A model generated the notes under the pieces. That model was not told the DNA's origin, made no database searches, and worked only from the letters and a program-made list of their open reading frames with translations. The position numbers were made by a program, and so were the translations under genes. From Siphonodentalium dalli (taxonomy: Eukaryota > Mollusca > Scaphopoda > Gadilida > Siphonodentaliidae): DNA of 64,000 nt. Numbering within the stretch: position 1 is the stretch's first letter; each line of letters starts with the position of its first letter. The stretch spans positions 53,250,443-53,314,442 of the forward strand of contig CP136068.1 of the NCBI GenBank assembly GCA_032622095.1. Direction: 5' to 3'. Positions 12,201 to 23,900 of this stretch are shown in pieces.

Positions 12201-12888
12201 TCTATCTCATATATATTTTGAAGACCTCTGTCTATCTGTTTGTCTGTATGTTTGTCTGTCATTTATTCAAATCTACGATTCTCGACCGATCGGGACGAAA
12301 CTTGGTACGTGTGTGTAGTTTGACCAGGCGGTCGTCGTTGTCGTATTGGCGAGCCCGTGCGACACCTGTGCAGCGCATGCTCAGACGAGATCTCGGAAAC
12401 GGGTGGAGCTATCGACTTGAAATTTCCTATGTGAATGTATCTTGCCCCGGATACGAATTTTATCGGGTCGCCGAGCTCGTGCGACGCCAGCTTCGCGCAT
12501 GCGCGGACGAGATCTCGGAAAAGGGTGGAGCTATCGACTTGAAATTTGGTATGTGAATGTTTCTTGCCCCGGATACGAATTTTATCGGGTCGCCGAGCCC
12601 GTGCGACGCCAGCTTCGCGCATGCGCGGACGAGATCTCGGAAAAGGGTGGAGCTATCGACTTGAAATTTGGTATGTGAATGTTTCTTGCCCCGGATACGA
12701 ATTTTATCGGGTCGCCGAGCCCGTGCGACGCCAGCTTCGCGCATGCGCAGACCAGATCTCGGAAACGGGTAGAGCTATCGACTTGAAATTTGGTTTTTGA
12801 ATAGCCCGGACAACGTCGGGCTGGGTAGAGCTAACGACTTGAAATTTGGTTTTTGAATAGCCCGGACAACGTCGGGCTCATCGGCTGG
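12201..12888 (+). mobile_element. Non-autonomous Helitron element 3 with CTGG end
   Basis: Starts TCTATCTCATATATATTTTG. The 3' end uses a different hairpin, AGCCCGGACAACGTCGGGCT, then CATCGG and CTGG instead of CTAG, still within the CTRR Helitron rule. Most of the body is the 122-bp tandem repeat. Confidence 0.75.
12290..12860 (+). repeat. 122-bp tandem repeat inside Helitron 3 (family recurs along the array)
   Basis: The unit contains AGATCTCGGAAACGGGTGG, TCGACTTGAAATTTG, TTTTATCGGGTCGCCGAGC and CGCGCATGCGCAGAC; GAAATTTGGTATGTG anchors at 12541 and 12663 are 122 bp apart. One to four units also occur in the elements at 13913, 14602, 15914, 17226, 18416, 37905, 41460, 42619, 43787 and 44969. 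The unit is open in several frames on both strands, producing overlapping ORFs (MRRRDLGNGWSYRLEI... and its antisense) that I regard as non-coding. Confidence 0.85.
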
Positions 12889-12914
12889 TCTATACTATAT
12901 ATTTTGAGACTTCG

Positions 12915-12954
<40 letters not shown>

Positions 12955-13912
12955 ATAGAATCCAAAACGCGTGTACAGATTGAGATCAAATTTCGTATGT
13001 AAGTGTAAAATCACACCGACACTGCCGTAGTCGTGTTTTCGAGAAGCTCTGAGCACCCTTTATCCACTCCCAAATCACCGCAATGGCACGGCGGGGGTTA
13101 ATCGCGTTGATAGTTAAAGAGCGTTCCTATCGCATTGTAGTTGATAAAGAGCGTATATGCCTAATGTCATTCTTACGTCTGGGTCTCGGCGTGTGCGTGT
13201 AAGACTGTATGCAGACATGAGCGTGTTGTGTGACGACATTCTCAACACCTAGCAGGGACAAATATCTATTAGCCAACATCAAGGCGAGTTTTGCGACGTA
13301 TTAATTCAAATGCTTTCGATCAAACAATATTATCTGTCGCACTCATATTTCGTCATCTGTACGAATCCACTGCAATCGACCTATTTTTAGAACGCAGCAC
13401 ATGTCGCGTTGCCGTTGGTGATGGGGTACACGGCGGGATTAATTTAAATATGTCATGTTGGTAACAATATCTAGCCGAGAATTCCTCAGACATACAGACG
13501 AATGCGACCAGCAAATTTCAAAATTGGTCACTTGACCTCCCCATGAATATATTCTGGGAAATGCCAGGGAACGTGTGCCCATTATCGGGCCATTGTGTGT
13601 GTCGCGGTCGCGAGGTAAATACACGTGGTTGTGAATTACGTCACGCCACGTTGGTCCAGGCGGAAGTTAACATGACCCTTCCAATGCCGCGTACGTTAGT
13701 GATACCGGAGTTATAGCGAGCCCGTGTCAATTAGAATAAAAAACATAAATTAAATTTAAGTTTCTGACCAACCATGCGAGCACGGATGGCGCGCTTTGTT
13801 TTTACAGTATATACCTTTGGTATATACCGAAATCATCCCAGATAATCACGAATATAGCATCAGATTTCTCCCCAGATATACCGTTATAAAGCTACTGGAA
13901 TCTGCCAATCTA
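12889..13912 (+). mobile_element. Helitron element 4, 3' end missing
   Basis: Begins TCTATACTATATATTTTGAG and a TG repeat, in the usual array 5' style. It has no hairpin/CTAG before the next 5' end at 13913, so it is 3'-truncated or was cut by the following insertion. The last part (13770-13910) holds a module with GTATATACC...GGTATATACC that recurs at about 14960, 16270, 36480 (inverted) and 38910. Confidence 0.6.
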
Positions 13913-14601
13913 TCTTCTCTTCTATATATTTTGAGAACTCCTTGTATTCGAGAGATAGCCCACACCCTCCGGACCTCAATGATATGATCGTGAATGAGTA
14001 TTGATATACCCCACTAAACTTTGACAAACACCAGTAATGGTGTGTAGATCATTTACATATCTCTCCTATATATTTTAATACAATCTATCTAATTTACATA
14101 TCTCTCTTATATATTTATGTTTGTGTGTGTGTTGTACTTCATACAAATCTACGATTCTCGACCAATCCGGACTAAACTTGGTACGTGTGTGTAGTTTGAC
14201 CAGGCGGTGGTCGTTGTCGTATTGGCGAGCCCGTGCGACGCCCGTGCAGCGCATGCGCAGACGAGATCTCGGAAACGGGTGGAGCTATCGACTTGAAATT
14301 TGCTATGTGAATGTATCTTGCGCCGGGTACAAATTTTATCGGGTCGCCGAGCCCGTGCGACGCCCGTGCAGCGCATGTGCAGACGAGATCTCGGAAACGG
14401 GTGGAGCTATCGACTTGAAATTTGGCATGTGAATGTATCTTGCGCCGGGTACAAATTTTCATGCGCAGACCAGATCTCGGAAACTGGTGGAGCTACCGGG
14501 TACAAATTTTTCTTATTGAAACGCGTGGAGCTAAAAATTAAAAAATATATATAAAAATGTCATGTTTCGGACAAGCCGCCGGTGGCGGGCTAATCTGCTA
14601 G
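13913..14601 (+). mobile_element. Non-autonomous Helitron element 5
   Basis: Starts TCTTCTCTTCTATATATTTT and ends at a GCCGCCGGTGGCGGGC hairpin + TAATCTGCTAG. Two further 5'-end-like motifs (near 14061 and 14099) hint at nesting. A close copy lies at 37905-38563. Confidence 0.8.
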
Positions 14602-15913
14602 TCTATCTATACTATATATTTTGAGACTTCGTATATATGTGTGTGTGTACTTCATAGAATCCAAAACGCGTGTACAGATTGAGCTCAAACTTCCTATGTA
14701 AGTGTCAAATCCCACCGACACGACCGTGGTCGCAGTTTAGAAAAGCTCAGAGCACCCGTTCTCCAATCTCAAATCACCGTAAAGGCACGGCGTGGGTTAA
14801 TCAAGTGATTATTTAATGAGCGTTTGTTTTTGACGCATCTCTATAAAGAGCGTCTGTTTGCCATTCAACGCTATTTGCATCTGCAGAGAGATATACGGAA
14901 CATACATTAAATTAAAAAAACATTTGTTTCTGACCAACCCTGCGAGCACGGATGGCGCGCTTTGTTTTTACAGTATATAGTTATATACCGAAATCATCCC
15001 AGATAATCACGAATATAGCATCAGATTTCTCCCCAGATATACCGTTATAAAAAGCTACTGGAATCTGCCAATCTACGGGAAATTCCAGGGAATGCCGATT
15101 GAGCTCAAACTTGCTACCCACGGGAAGTGTCATATATATGAGTGTGTCCTTTATAGACTCGAACCGATTGAGCTCAAACTTGCTAAATAAGAAAATAGCC
15201 CCCAAGCCGTAAATATCAACAACAACGATATTGCTACCTACGGGGAGCAACGTTATTAGCATCTGCAGAATTATGCAGAGAGAAAATGCTTTCCTATTTT
15301 TAGAACGCAACACATGTTTACGTCGCGTTGGTGATTGAGGTTCACAACGGGGTTAATTGACTGTCCGCTCTTTGCGACGATGGGGATCACGGCGGGGACT
15401 ATTGACCAACACTCACAATTTCGTCTTTTGCATCAGATACCAACACCTCGACCGATCGGGACGAAACTTGGTACGTGAGTGTAGTTTGACCAGGTGGTCG
15501 TCGCTGTCGTATTGGCGAGCCCGTGCATGCGCAGACGAGATATCGGAAACGGGTGGAGCTATCGACTTGAAATTTGGTATGTGAATGTATCTTGCGCCGG
15601 GTACAAATTTTATCGGGTCGCCGAGCCCGTGCGACGCCCGTGCAGCGCATGCGCAGACGAGATCTCGGAAACGGGTGGAGCTATCGACTTGAAATTTGCT
15701 ATGTGAATGTATCTTGCACCGGGTACAAATTTTATCGGGTCGCCGAGTCCGTGCGACGCCAGCTTCGCGCATGCGCAGACCAGATCTCGGAAACGGGTGG
15801 AGCTACCGGGTACAAATTTTTCTTATTGAAACGCGTGGAGCTAAAAATTAAAAAAAAATATTAAAAAAATGTCATGTTTCGGACAAGCCGCCGGTGGCGG
15901 GCTAACCTGCTAG
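14602..15913 (+). mobile_element. Non-autonomous Helitron element 6 (1312 bp)
   Basis: Complete 5' (TCTATCTATACTATATATTT) and 3' (hairpin + CTGCTAG) ends. It is followed without any spacer by a nearly identical 1312-bp copy. Internally it mosaics modules seen elsewhere: the GTATATA...TATATAC block, a TTTATAGACTCGAACCGATTG block, and two to three 122-bp units. No supported gene. Confidence 0.9.
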
Positions 15914-17225
15914 TCTATCTATACTATATATTTTGAGACTTCGTATATATGTGTGTGTGTACTTCATAGAATCCAAAACGCGTGTACAGATTGAGCTCAA
16001 ACTTCCTATGTAAGTGTCAAATCCCACCGACACGACCGTGGTCGCAGTTTAGAAAAGCTCAGAGCACCCGTTCTCCAATCTCAAATCACCGTAAAGGCAC
16101 GGCGTGGGTTAATCAAGTGATTATTTAATGAGCGTTTGTTTTTGACGCATCTCTATAAAGAGCGTCTGTTTGCCATTCAACGCTATTTGCATCTGCAGAG
16201 AGATATACGGAACATACATTAAATTAAAAAAACATTTGTTTCTGACCAACCCTGCGAGCACGGATGGCGCGCTTTGTTTTTACAGTATATAGTTATATAC
16301 CGAAATCATCCCAGATAATCACGAATATAGCATCAGATTTCTCCCCAGATATACCGTTATAAAAAGCTACTGGAATCTGCCAATCTACGGGAAATTCCAG
16401 GGAATGCCGATTGAGCTCAAACTTGCTACCCACGGGAAGTGTCATATATATGAGTGTGTCCTTTATAGACTCGAACCGATTGAGCTCAAACTTGCTAAAT
16501 AAGAAAATAGCCCCCAAGCCGTAAATATCAACAACAACGATATTGCTACCTACGGGGAGCAACGTTATTAGCATCTGCAGAATTATGCAGAGAGAAAATG
16601 CTTTCCTATTTTTAGAACGCAACACATGTTTACGTCGCGTTGGTGATTGAGGTTCACAACGGGGTTAATTGACTGTCCGCTCTTTGCGACGATGGGGTTC
16701 ACGGCGGGGACTATTGACCAACACTCACAATTTCGTCTTTTGCATCAGATACCAACACCTCGACCGATCGGGACGAAACTTGGTACGTGAGTGTAGTTTG
16801 ACCAGGTGGTCGTCGCTGTCGTATTGGCGAGCCCGTGCATGCGCAGACGAGATATCGGAAACGGGTGGAGCTATCGACTTGAAATTTGGTATGTGAATGT
16901 ATCTTGCGCCGGGTACAAATTTTATCGGGTCGCCGAGCCCGTGCGACGCCCGTGCAGCGCATGCGCAGACGAGATCTCGGAAACGGGTGGAGCTATCGAC
17001 TTGAAATTTGCTATGTGAATGTATCTTGCGCCGGGTACAAATTTTATCGGGTCGCCGAGTCCGTGCGACGCCAGCTTCGCGCATGCGCAGACCAGATCTC
17101 GGAAACGGGTGGAGCTACCGGGTACAAATTTTTCTTATTGAAACGCGTGGAGCTAAAAATTAAAAAAAAATATTTAAAAAATGTCATGTTTCGGACAAGC
17201 CGCCGGTGGCGGGCTAACCTGCTAG
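15914..17225 (+). mobile_element. Non-autonomous Helitron element 7 (1312 bp, tandem copy of element 6)
   Basis: Exactly 1312 bp between CTAG junctions, like element 6. The few differences I found are A to T near 16698, A to G near 17030 and an A/T change in the A-rich tail near 17172. Very recent duplication or rolling-circle concatemer, or an assembly duplication. Confidence 0.9.
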
Positions 17226-18415
17226 TCTATCTATACTATATATTTTGAGACTTCGTATATATGTGTGTGTGTGTGTGTACTGCATAGAATCCAAAACGCG
17301 TGTACAGATTGAGATCAAATTTCGTATGTAAGTGTAAAATCCCACCGACACCGCCGTAATCGTGTTTTCGAGAAGCTCTGAGCACCCTTTATCCACTCCC
17401 AGTCATCGAAATCAGCTCAAACGGCACAGCCGGGGTTAATAACGTCATTATATATATATATGAAGTCAGAGTCTCCAAAGTTATACCGGAACAAACACGT
17501 GTTTACGTCGTCTTGGGGGTCCACGATGGGAGTCTGACTTCAATGCAATGTTATCGCTCGAAACACGTGTTTACTTCGTGTTGAGGTTCACGATGGGAGT
17601 CTGACAATTGTTATCGCTCGAAATAGTACATTAGGACGAGAACGGCTGGACAGATTGAGCTCAAACTTCCTATCTAAAGGTAAAATATCACGTACGATGT
17701 CGTCCACGCGTTTTCCAGAAGCTCCGAGCACCCGTACTCCACTCCCAGTCATAAAAATCAGCTCAAACGGCACGGCCGGGGTTAATAACGTCATTATATA
17801 TATATATACGAAGTCAACGTTATTAGCATCTGCATTGAGTGCATTTCCTAGAACGCAACACGTGTTTTACGTCGTCTTGAGGTTCACGATGGGAGTCATT
17901 TCAATGCAATGTTATCGCTCGAAACACGTGTTTACTTCGTGTTGAGGTTCACGATGGGAGTCTGACATTTCAATGCAATGTTATCGCTCGAAATATTATG
18001 CAGAAAGGCAGATCTCGGAAACGGGTGGAGCTATCGACCTGAAATTTGCTATGTGAATGTATCTTGCACCGGGTACAAATTTTATCGGGTCGCCGAGCCC
18101 ATGCGACGCCCGTGCAGCGCATGCGCAGACGAGATCTCGGAAACGGGTGGAGCTATCGACTTGAAATTTGCTATGTGAATGTATCTTGGGCCGGGTACAA
18201 ATTTGATCGGGTCGCCGAGCCCGTGCGACGCCAGCTTCGCGCATGCGCAGACCAGATCTCGGAAACGGGTGGAGCTACCGGGTACAATTTTTTCTTATTG
18301 AAACGCGTGGAGCTAAAAATTAAAAAAAAATATAAACAAATGTCACAATTAACTCATTGAAAAACAAAAAATGTCATGTTTCGGACAAGCCGCCGGTGGC
18401 GGGCTACCCTGCTAG
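17226..18415 (+). mobile_element. Non-autonomous Helitron element 8
   Basis: Starts TCTATCTATACTATATATTT, ends hairpin + TACCCTGCTAG. Internal blocks (ACACGTGTTTAC...TTGTTATCGCTCGAAA, repeated) and two 122-bp units match the elements at 42619 and 43787 almost exactly, 25 kb away on the other side of the autonomous Helitron. Confidence 0.88.
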
Positions 18416-19281
18416 TCTATACTATATATTTTGAGACTTCGTATATATGTGTGTGTGTGTGTACTTCATAGAATCCAAAACGCGTGTACAGATTGAGATA
18501 AAATTTCGTATGTAAGTGTAAAATCCCACCGACACCGCCGTAGTCGTGTTTTCGAGAAGCTCTGAGCACCCTTTATCCACTCCCAAATCACCGCAAAGGC
18601 ACGGCGGGAGTTAAGGCAACAACGCTCTTTATCTATACCTTATACGGAGGTTTTAACAATTAACGCTCTTTATTGCAATGGATGTGGCTAAACGATACCC
18701 CATGCGTCTGATGCGGATTCCAATGGACATGGCTAAACGACTGACCCCATGCGTCCGAAATACGGATGCGGACCAAATGCAACTAAAAAGGCAGAATTGA
18801 TCTAAGAGCTCGAAATATTATGCAGAGGGATTTCACGACGGGATTAATTGACTGTCCGCTCTGAAGTTTAGGACGGGGAGGACGGGTACCATGAATTAAC
18901 TCATTGAAAAACAAAGAATGCGTTATCTCGCAAACGGGGGGAGCTATCGACTTGAAATTTGCTATGTGAATGTATCTTGCCCCGGATAAAAATTTTATCG
19001 GGTCGCCGAGTCCGTGCGACGCAAGATTCGCGCATGCGCAGACCAGATCTCGGAAACGGGTGGAGCTATCGACTTGAAATTTGGTATGTGAATGTATCTT
19101 GCCCCGGTACGAATTTTATCGGGTCGCCGAGCCCGTGCGACGCAAAGCTTCGCGCATGCGCAGACCAGATCTCGGAAACGGGTGGAGCTATCGACTTGAA
19201 ATTTTGTTAAATTAAAAAAATGTTATGTTTCTGAAACAAAGCCATGAGACGAATGCCGCCAGTGGCGGGCTAACCTGCTAG
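18416..19281 (+). mobile_element. Non-autonomous Helitron element 9
   Basis: Starts TCTATACTATATATTTTGAG, ends GCCGCCAGTGGCGGGC + TAACCTGCTAG. It carries two copies of the 122-bp unit. Its 3' tail (ATGTTTCTGA...GACGAATGCCGCCAG) resembles the 3' tail of the autonomous element. Confidence 0.85.
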
Positions 19282-19443
19282 TACTATATATTTTGAGACT
19301 TCGTATATATGTGTGTGTGTGTGTGTGTACTTCATAGAATCCAAAACTCGTGTACAGATTGAGATCAAATTTCGTATGTAAGTGTAAAATCCCACCGACA
19401 CCGCCGTAGTCGTGTTTTCAGAAGCTCTGATCACCCTTTATCC

Positions 19444-20316
19444 ACTCCCAAATCACAGCAAAGGCACGGCGGGGGTTAAGACATCAACGCTCTTTATCTA
19501 TACCATATACGGAGTTGTTAACGACAAACGCTCTTTATTGCAATCGGCAGTTTGTTTACCGAGCACCGACGGTCAGTGCGTTTGTCGCATTCATTCGATA
19601 GCAGACCATTAATTCGATCAGTGCTTTACTGTCATTCATCTTATCAGACGGCATTGTTATCATTCATTCGATAGCATTGCATTCATCTGACCATTGGTAT
19701 CAGTTTGCTTGGTTTTGTTTGCCGACGCTCGATAGCATTCTTTTCCTACGGCCAGGTTTTGTTTACCGAGCGCCGTTGCATTGCATTCTGACCATACGAA
19801 TCAGACTGCCTACAATTATTTGGCATTCTGACCATACAAATCAGACTGCCTACATTATTGTGCATTTCTTGCTTTGTGTATTGTGAAAATTCTGCATTCA
19901 TAATACTTTGAATCATTTTGTATTGTGACACTCCCAAATCACCGCAAAGGCACTTCGGCGGGGTAAGACATCAACGCTCTTTATCTATACCATATACGGA
20001 GTTGTTAACGACGAACGCTCTTTATTACAATCGGCAGTTTGTTTACCGAGCACCGACGGTCATGCATTAGTTCAGTGCGTTAATTCGATCAGTGCTTTAC
20101 TGTCATTCATCTTATCAGACGGCATTGTTATCATTAATTCGATAGCATTGCATTCATCTGACCATTGTTATCAGTTTGCTTGGTTTTGTTTGCCGACGCT
20201 CGATAGCATTCTTTTCCTACGGCCAGGTTTTGTTTACCGAGCGCCGTTGCATTGCATTATGACCATACGAATCAGACTGCCTACATTTGTTTGGCATTCT
20301 GACCATTATATTGTAT
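19444..20316 (+). repeat. Direct duplication upstream of Rep/Hel (offset about 471 bp)
   Basis: A block with ACGCTCTTTATCTATACCAT, CAATCGGCAGTTTGTTTACC and ATTCTGACCATACGAATCAG occurs once from about 19444 and again from about 19930, with small differences; one shared ATG lies at 19677 and 20148. It lies in the probable promoter/5' region of the Rep/Hel gene. The same CATTCTGACC wording recurs in the downstream satellite. Confidence 0.8.
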
Positions 20317-20916
20317 TTTTGCATTCTGACCATTATCAGACATTTCCTCAACATTCATCCAGTTTGTGTCATTTTGTGGCTTGAATAAGGTCATTTTCGC
20401 TGCCAAAATGGCAAAATGTATTAATCAGAAGCATATCTTCCCCTGTTTGGGTGTGAACTGCTGGTCGCCCCTGACGAGATTGGTCGCCCCTGACGAGATT
20501 CCACCATGAGAGAATCGAAACTTCACTTTAAATGCCCATCATTGTAAGTGATGTCGGGCAATGTACCACGCAAATTTATCTTCATAAATTTTCGATCTTT
20601 TCAGAAGTTGTTAGTATTATCTCGGTTCCCTCGAAGTTCATATAATTTGAACGGCCCTTCTGAGGGCCACTATTAGCGCAAGGGACTCGATAATTCTGCA
20701 TTCTGACACTGCAAACATGATTGTGCATTCATAATACTTTCAATCATTTTGTATTGTGACCAATACGAATCAGACTGCCTACATTATTGAAAGTCAGACT
20801 GCCTTCGATCATTGTTCATTCTTGCTTTGTGTATTGTGAAAACAGACTGCCAAATTAATTATATTGTATTTTCTGCATTCTGATCAGACTGCCATTGTTG
20901 AGTCCTGCATTTTGGC

Positions 20917-23900
20917 ATGCCGCCCAAGAAGAGACCAATCATTGGCCGGACAAGTTCAGGTGCCAAACGTAAGAAAATAGAAAATGCTACTGAAACTGGA
21001 CAGCAGCGTGAACAACGCCTATCAGATAAACGGGAGACGGCTGTTCAGGCTCGAGAAGTGGAAACTGAGCAGCAGCGTGAACAGCGCCTATTAGATAAAC
21101 GGGAGAGGGCTGTTCAGGCTCGAGAAGTGGAAACTGGACAGCAGCGTGAACAGCGCCTATCAGATAAACGGGAGACGGCTGTTCAGGCTCGAGAAGTGGA
21201 AACTGAGCAGCAGCGTGAACAGCGCCTATTAGATAAACGGGAGAGGGCTGTTCAGGCTCGAGAAGTGGAAACTGGGCAGCAGCGTGAACAGCGCCTATTA
21301 GATCTCCGGGAGACAGCTGTTCGGGCTCGAGAAGTGGAAACTGGGCAGCAGCGTGAACAACGCCTATTAGATCTCCGGGAGAGGGCTGTTCATGCTCGAG
21401 CCGTTGAAACCGATGAGCAGCGGCATCATGAGGCTGATCGTCGCCGGCGACATGCACACGCGATCGGGGAGTGGCAAAACTCTGCTTTCGTTTATGACCC
21501 TCACATCGACTACAAGTCGCACAGAATTTTGCAGATTGCCCGAATGACCGAATTGTGTCAACATTGTCGCGCTTTTAAATGGCAAGGTGAACCACCAGGG
21601 ATGTGCTGCTTGAATGCCAAAGTTATGCTTCAACAACATGCTGACCCACCTGAACCTCTTCAAGACCTGCTTCGTGGTTCAACCCCAGAATCTAAACATT
21701 TTCTCAAGAACATCCAGAAATATAATGCCGCATTCCAAATGACATCTTTTGGGGCAAATATCATAACTGAAGGTGTGTATATGCCAACGTTCAAAGTTCA
21801 AGGTCAGGTTTACCATCGCATCGGCCCTCTACAACCCAATGATGATGCACAACCTCAATACATGCAGATATACTTTGTTGGTGATTTTAATAGAGAGGTA
21901 GAACTCCGTTCCGCTTTGTCTGATGGCACCAGACCTGAAGTTATATACACTCTCCAGCAAATGATCCATCAACACAACTCTTATGTGTCCAGTTTTAAAT
22001 ATGCTCTAGAAACCCACAACACACCAAATTTGCAGGTGGTCATAGACGCGGACAGAAGACCACTCAATCAACACAGTGGTCGATTTAATGAACCTGCGTC
22101 CAATGAGATAGCGGTCGTTTTAGCAGGCGCAGAGCATGGTAGGCGTGATATTGTTTTAAAGCGTCGTGACGACACTATACTTCGCATTTGCGAGACGCAT
22201 AGATCGTACGACCCTCTCCAATATCCCCTCCTATGTGTCTTCGGTGAAGACGGATATAAGTTCGCTATACCACACTCAATCGGCAACAAGAATGTGTCAT
22301 GCAAGGACTTTTATTCCTATCATTTCATGGTTCGTGATGGGTCCTTCAACCAATTGCAGAGAAGCCGGAACCTGTTCAGTCAGTTTGCTGTGGATATGTA
22401 CGCCAAAGTGGAGGGTGAAAGACTCCTCTATATTCGGAACAACCAACAGAAACTCCGTGCAGATTCATATATACACCTCTGTGATAGCATAAATAATGAT
22501 CAGGAAAGAGCCGGAGTCGGCCAACTGGTAATCCTCCCGTCGACATTCACAGGTAGCCCGCGATATATGCAGGAGAAGACGCAGGATGCTATGACATTTG
22601 TCAGGCACTTCGGTCGTCCGGACCTTTTCATCACATTCACGTGCAACCCTGCATGGCAGGAGTTGAATGTTGAATTGTTCGAGGGCCAGGTTTCTAAAGA
22701 CAGGCATGACTTGACATCTAGAGTGTTCCGTCTGAAATTGACGAAGCTCATGAACCTTTTGAAGAAATCGCACATTTTCGGCCAACCTGTGTGCGATATG
22801 TATACGGTTGAATGGCAAAAGAGAGGACTACCACATGCACACATTTTAACTTGGCTTAAACAGAAAATACGCCCTGGGCAGATCGACAGCTTCATTTCTG
22901 CCGAATTTCCTGATCCTGATAATGATCCAGAATTGTTCGAGACTGTGAAGGCTCAGATGATACACGGTCCATGTGGTCCATTCAATTTCAATTCGCCCTG
23001 CATGAAAGATCGAAAATGTACGAAGCGGTACCCTCGGGCGTTCCTCTTAGAAACGCAAACTGGCCATGATGGCTATCCACTTTACAGGAGGAGATCGCCA
23101 GATGATGGTGGAAATGTCGCCAATATAAAACTTAAAAATGGACAGGATTTTGTTGCAGACAATAGGTGGGTTGTTCCATATTGTCCCATGTTATCAAAAA
23201 TCTTCAATGCACACATAAACGTTGAGTTTTGCAACTCTGTAAAAGCTATAAAGTATGTATGCAAATACATCAATAAGGGATCAGATGCGGCTATGTTCGC
23301 CCTACGAGACATGAGAACAAAGGACGAGTTGAGTCAGTTTCAAATGGGTAGGTACATCAGTACCAATGAAGCGTTTTGGCGCATTTTTGACTTCCCCATC
23401 CACGATAGACACCCAGCCGTTTTTCGACTTGCTGTGCATTTAGAAAATGGACAGAGAGTGTACTTCACCGAACAAACAGCGGCACAAGTTGTATCGGCAC
23501 CAAAAGAGACGACACTCACTGCCTTTTTCAAACTTTGCCAAGAAGATGATTTTGCCAACACAATTTTGTACTGTGACCTCCCATCTTATTTCACCTTTGT
23601 CAATAATCGATGGGTCCGCCGCAAGCGTGGTGAACCCGTCGAAGGAGTCATGGGCGTGTTCAAAGACTATGCTCTCGGTAGGGTCTACACTGTTCATCCC
23701 ACACAACAGGAATGTTTTTTCTTGAGAATACTGCTGCATGAAGTGAAAGGTCCAACATCTTTTAACTCCTTGCGAACTGTCGACGGCCAATTATGTCTTA
23801 GCTACAGAGAAGCGTGCTTCAAAAGGGGACTATTGGAAGACGACCATCAATGGGAGGCAACGATGACAGAGGCAGCCATATCAAAGTCTCCTAGGAGTTT

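Noticed and set aside
12290-12860. CRISPR-like array (regular 122-bp repeats)
   Set aside because: Repeats are contiguous with no unique spacers and lie in a Helitron in a eukaryotic genome.
12143-18360. Many overlapping 60-137-codon ORFs (MRRRDLGNGWSYRLEI... and antisense MREAGVARARRPDKI...)
   Set aside because: They are open frames of the 122-bp Helitron repeat on both strands; 122 is not a multiple of 3, so frames rotate between units, and copies exist in many elements without selection for one frame.
20987-21457. 156-codon antisense ORF rich in LLEPEQ repeats
   Set aside because: Shadow of the 69-bp coding repeat of Rep/Hel on the opposite strand.
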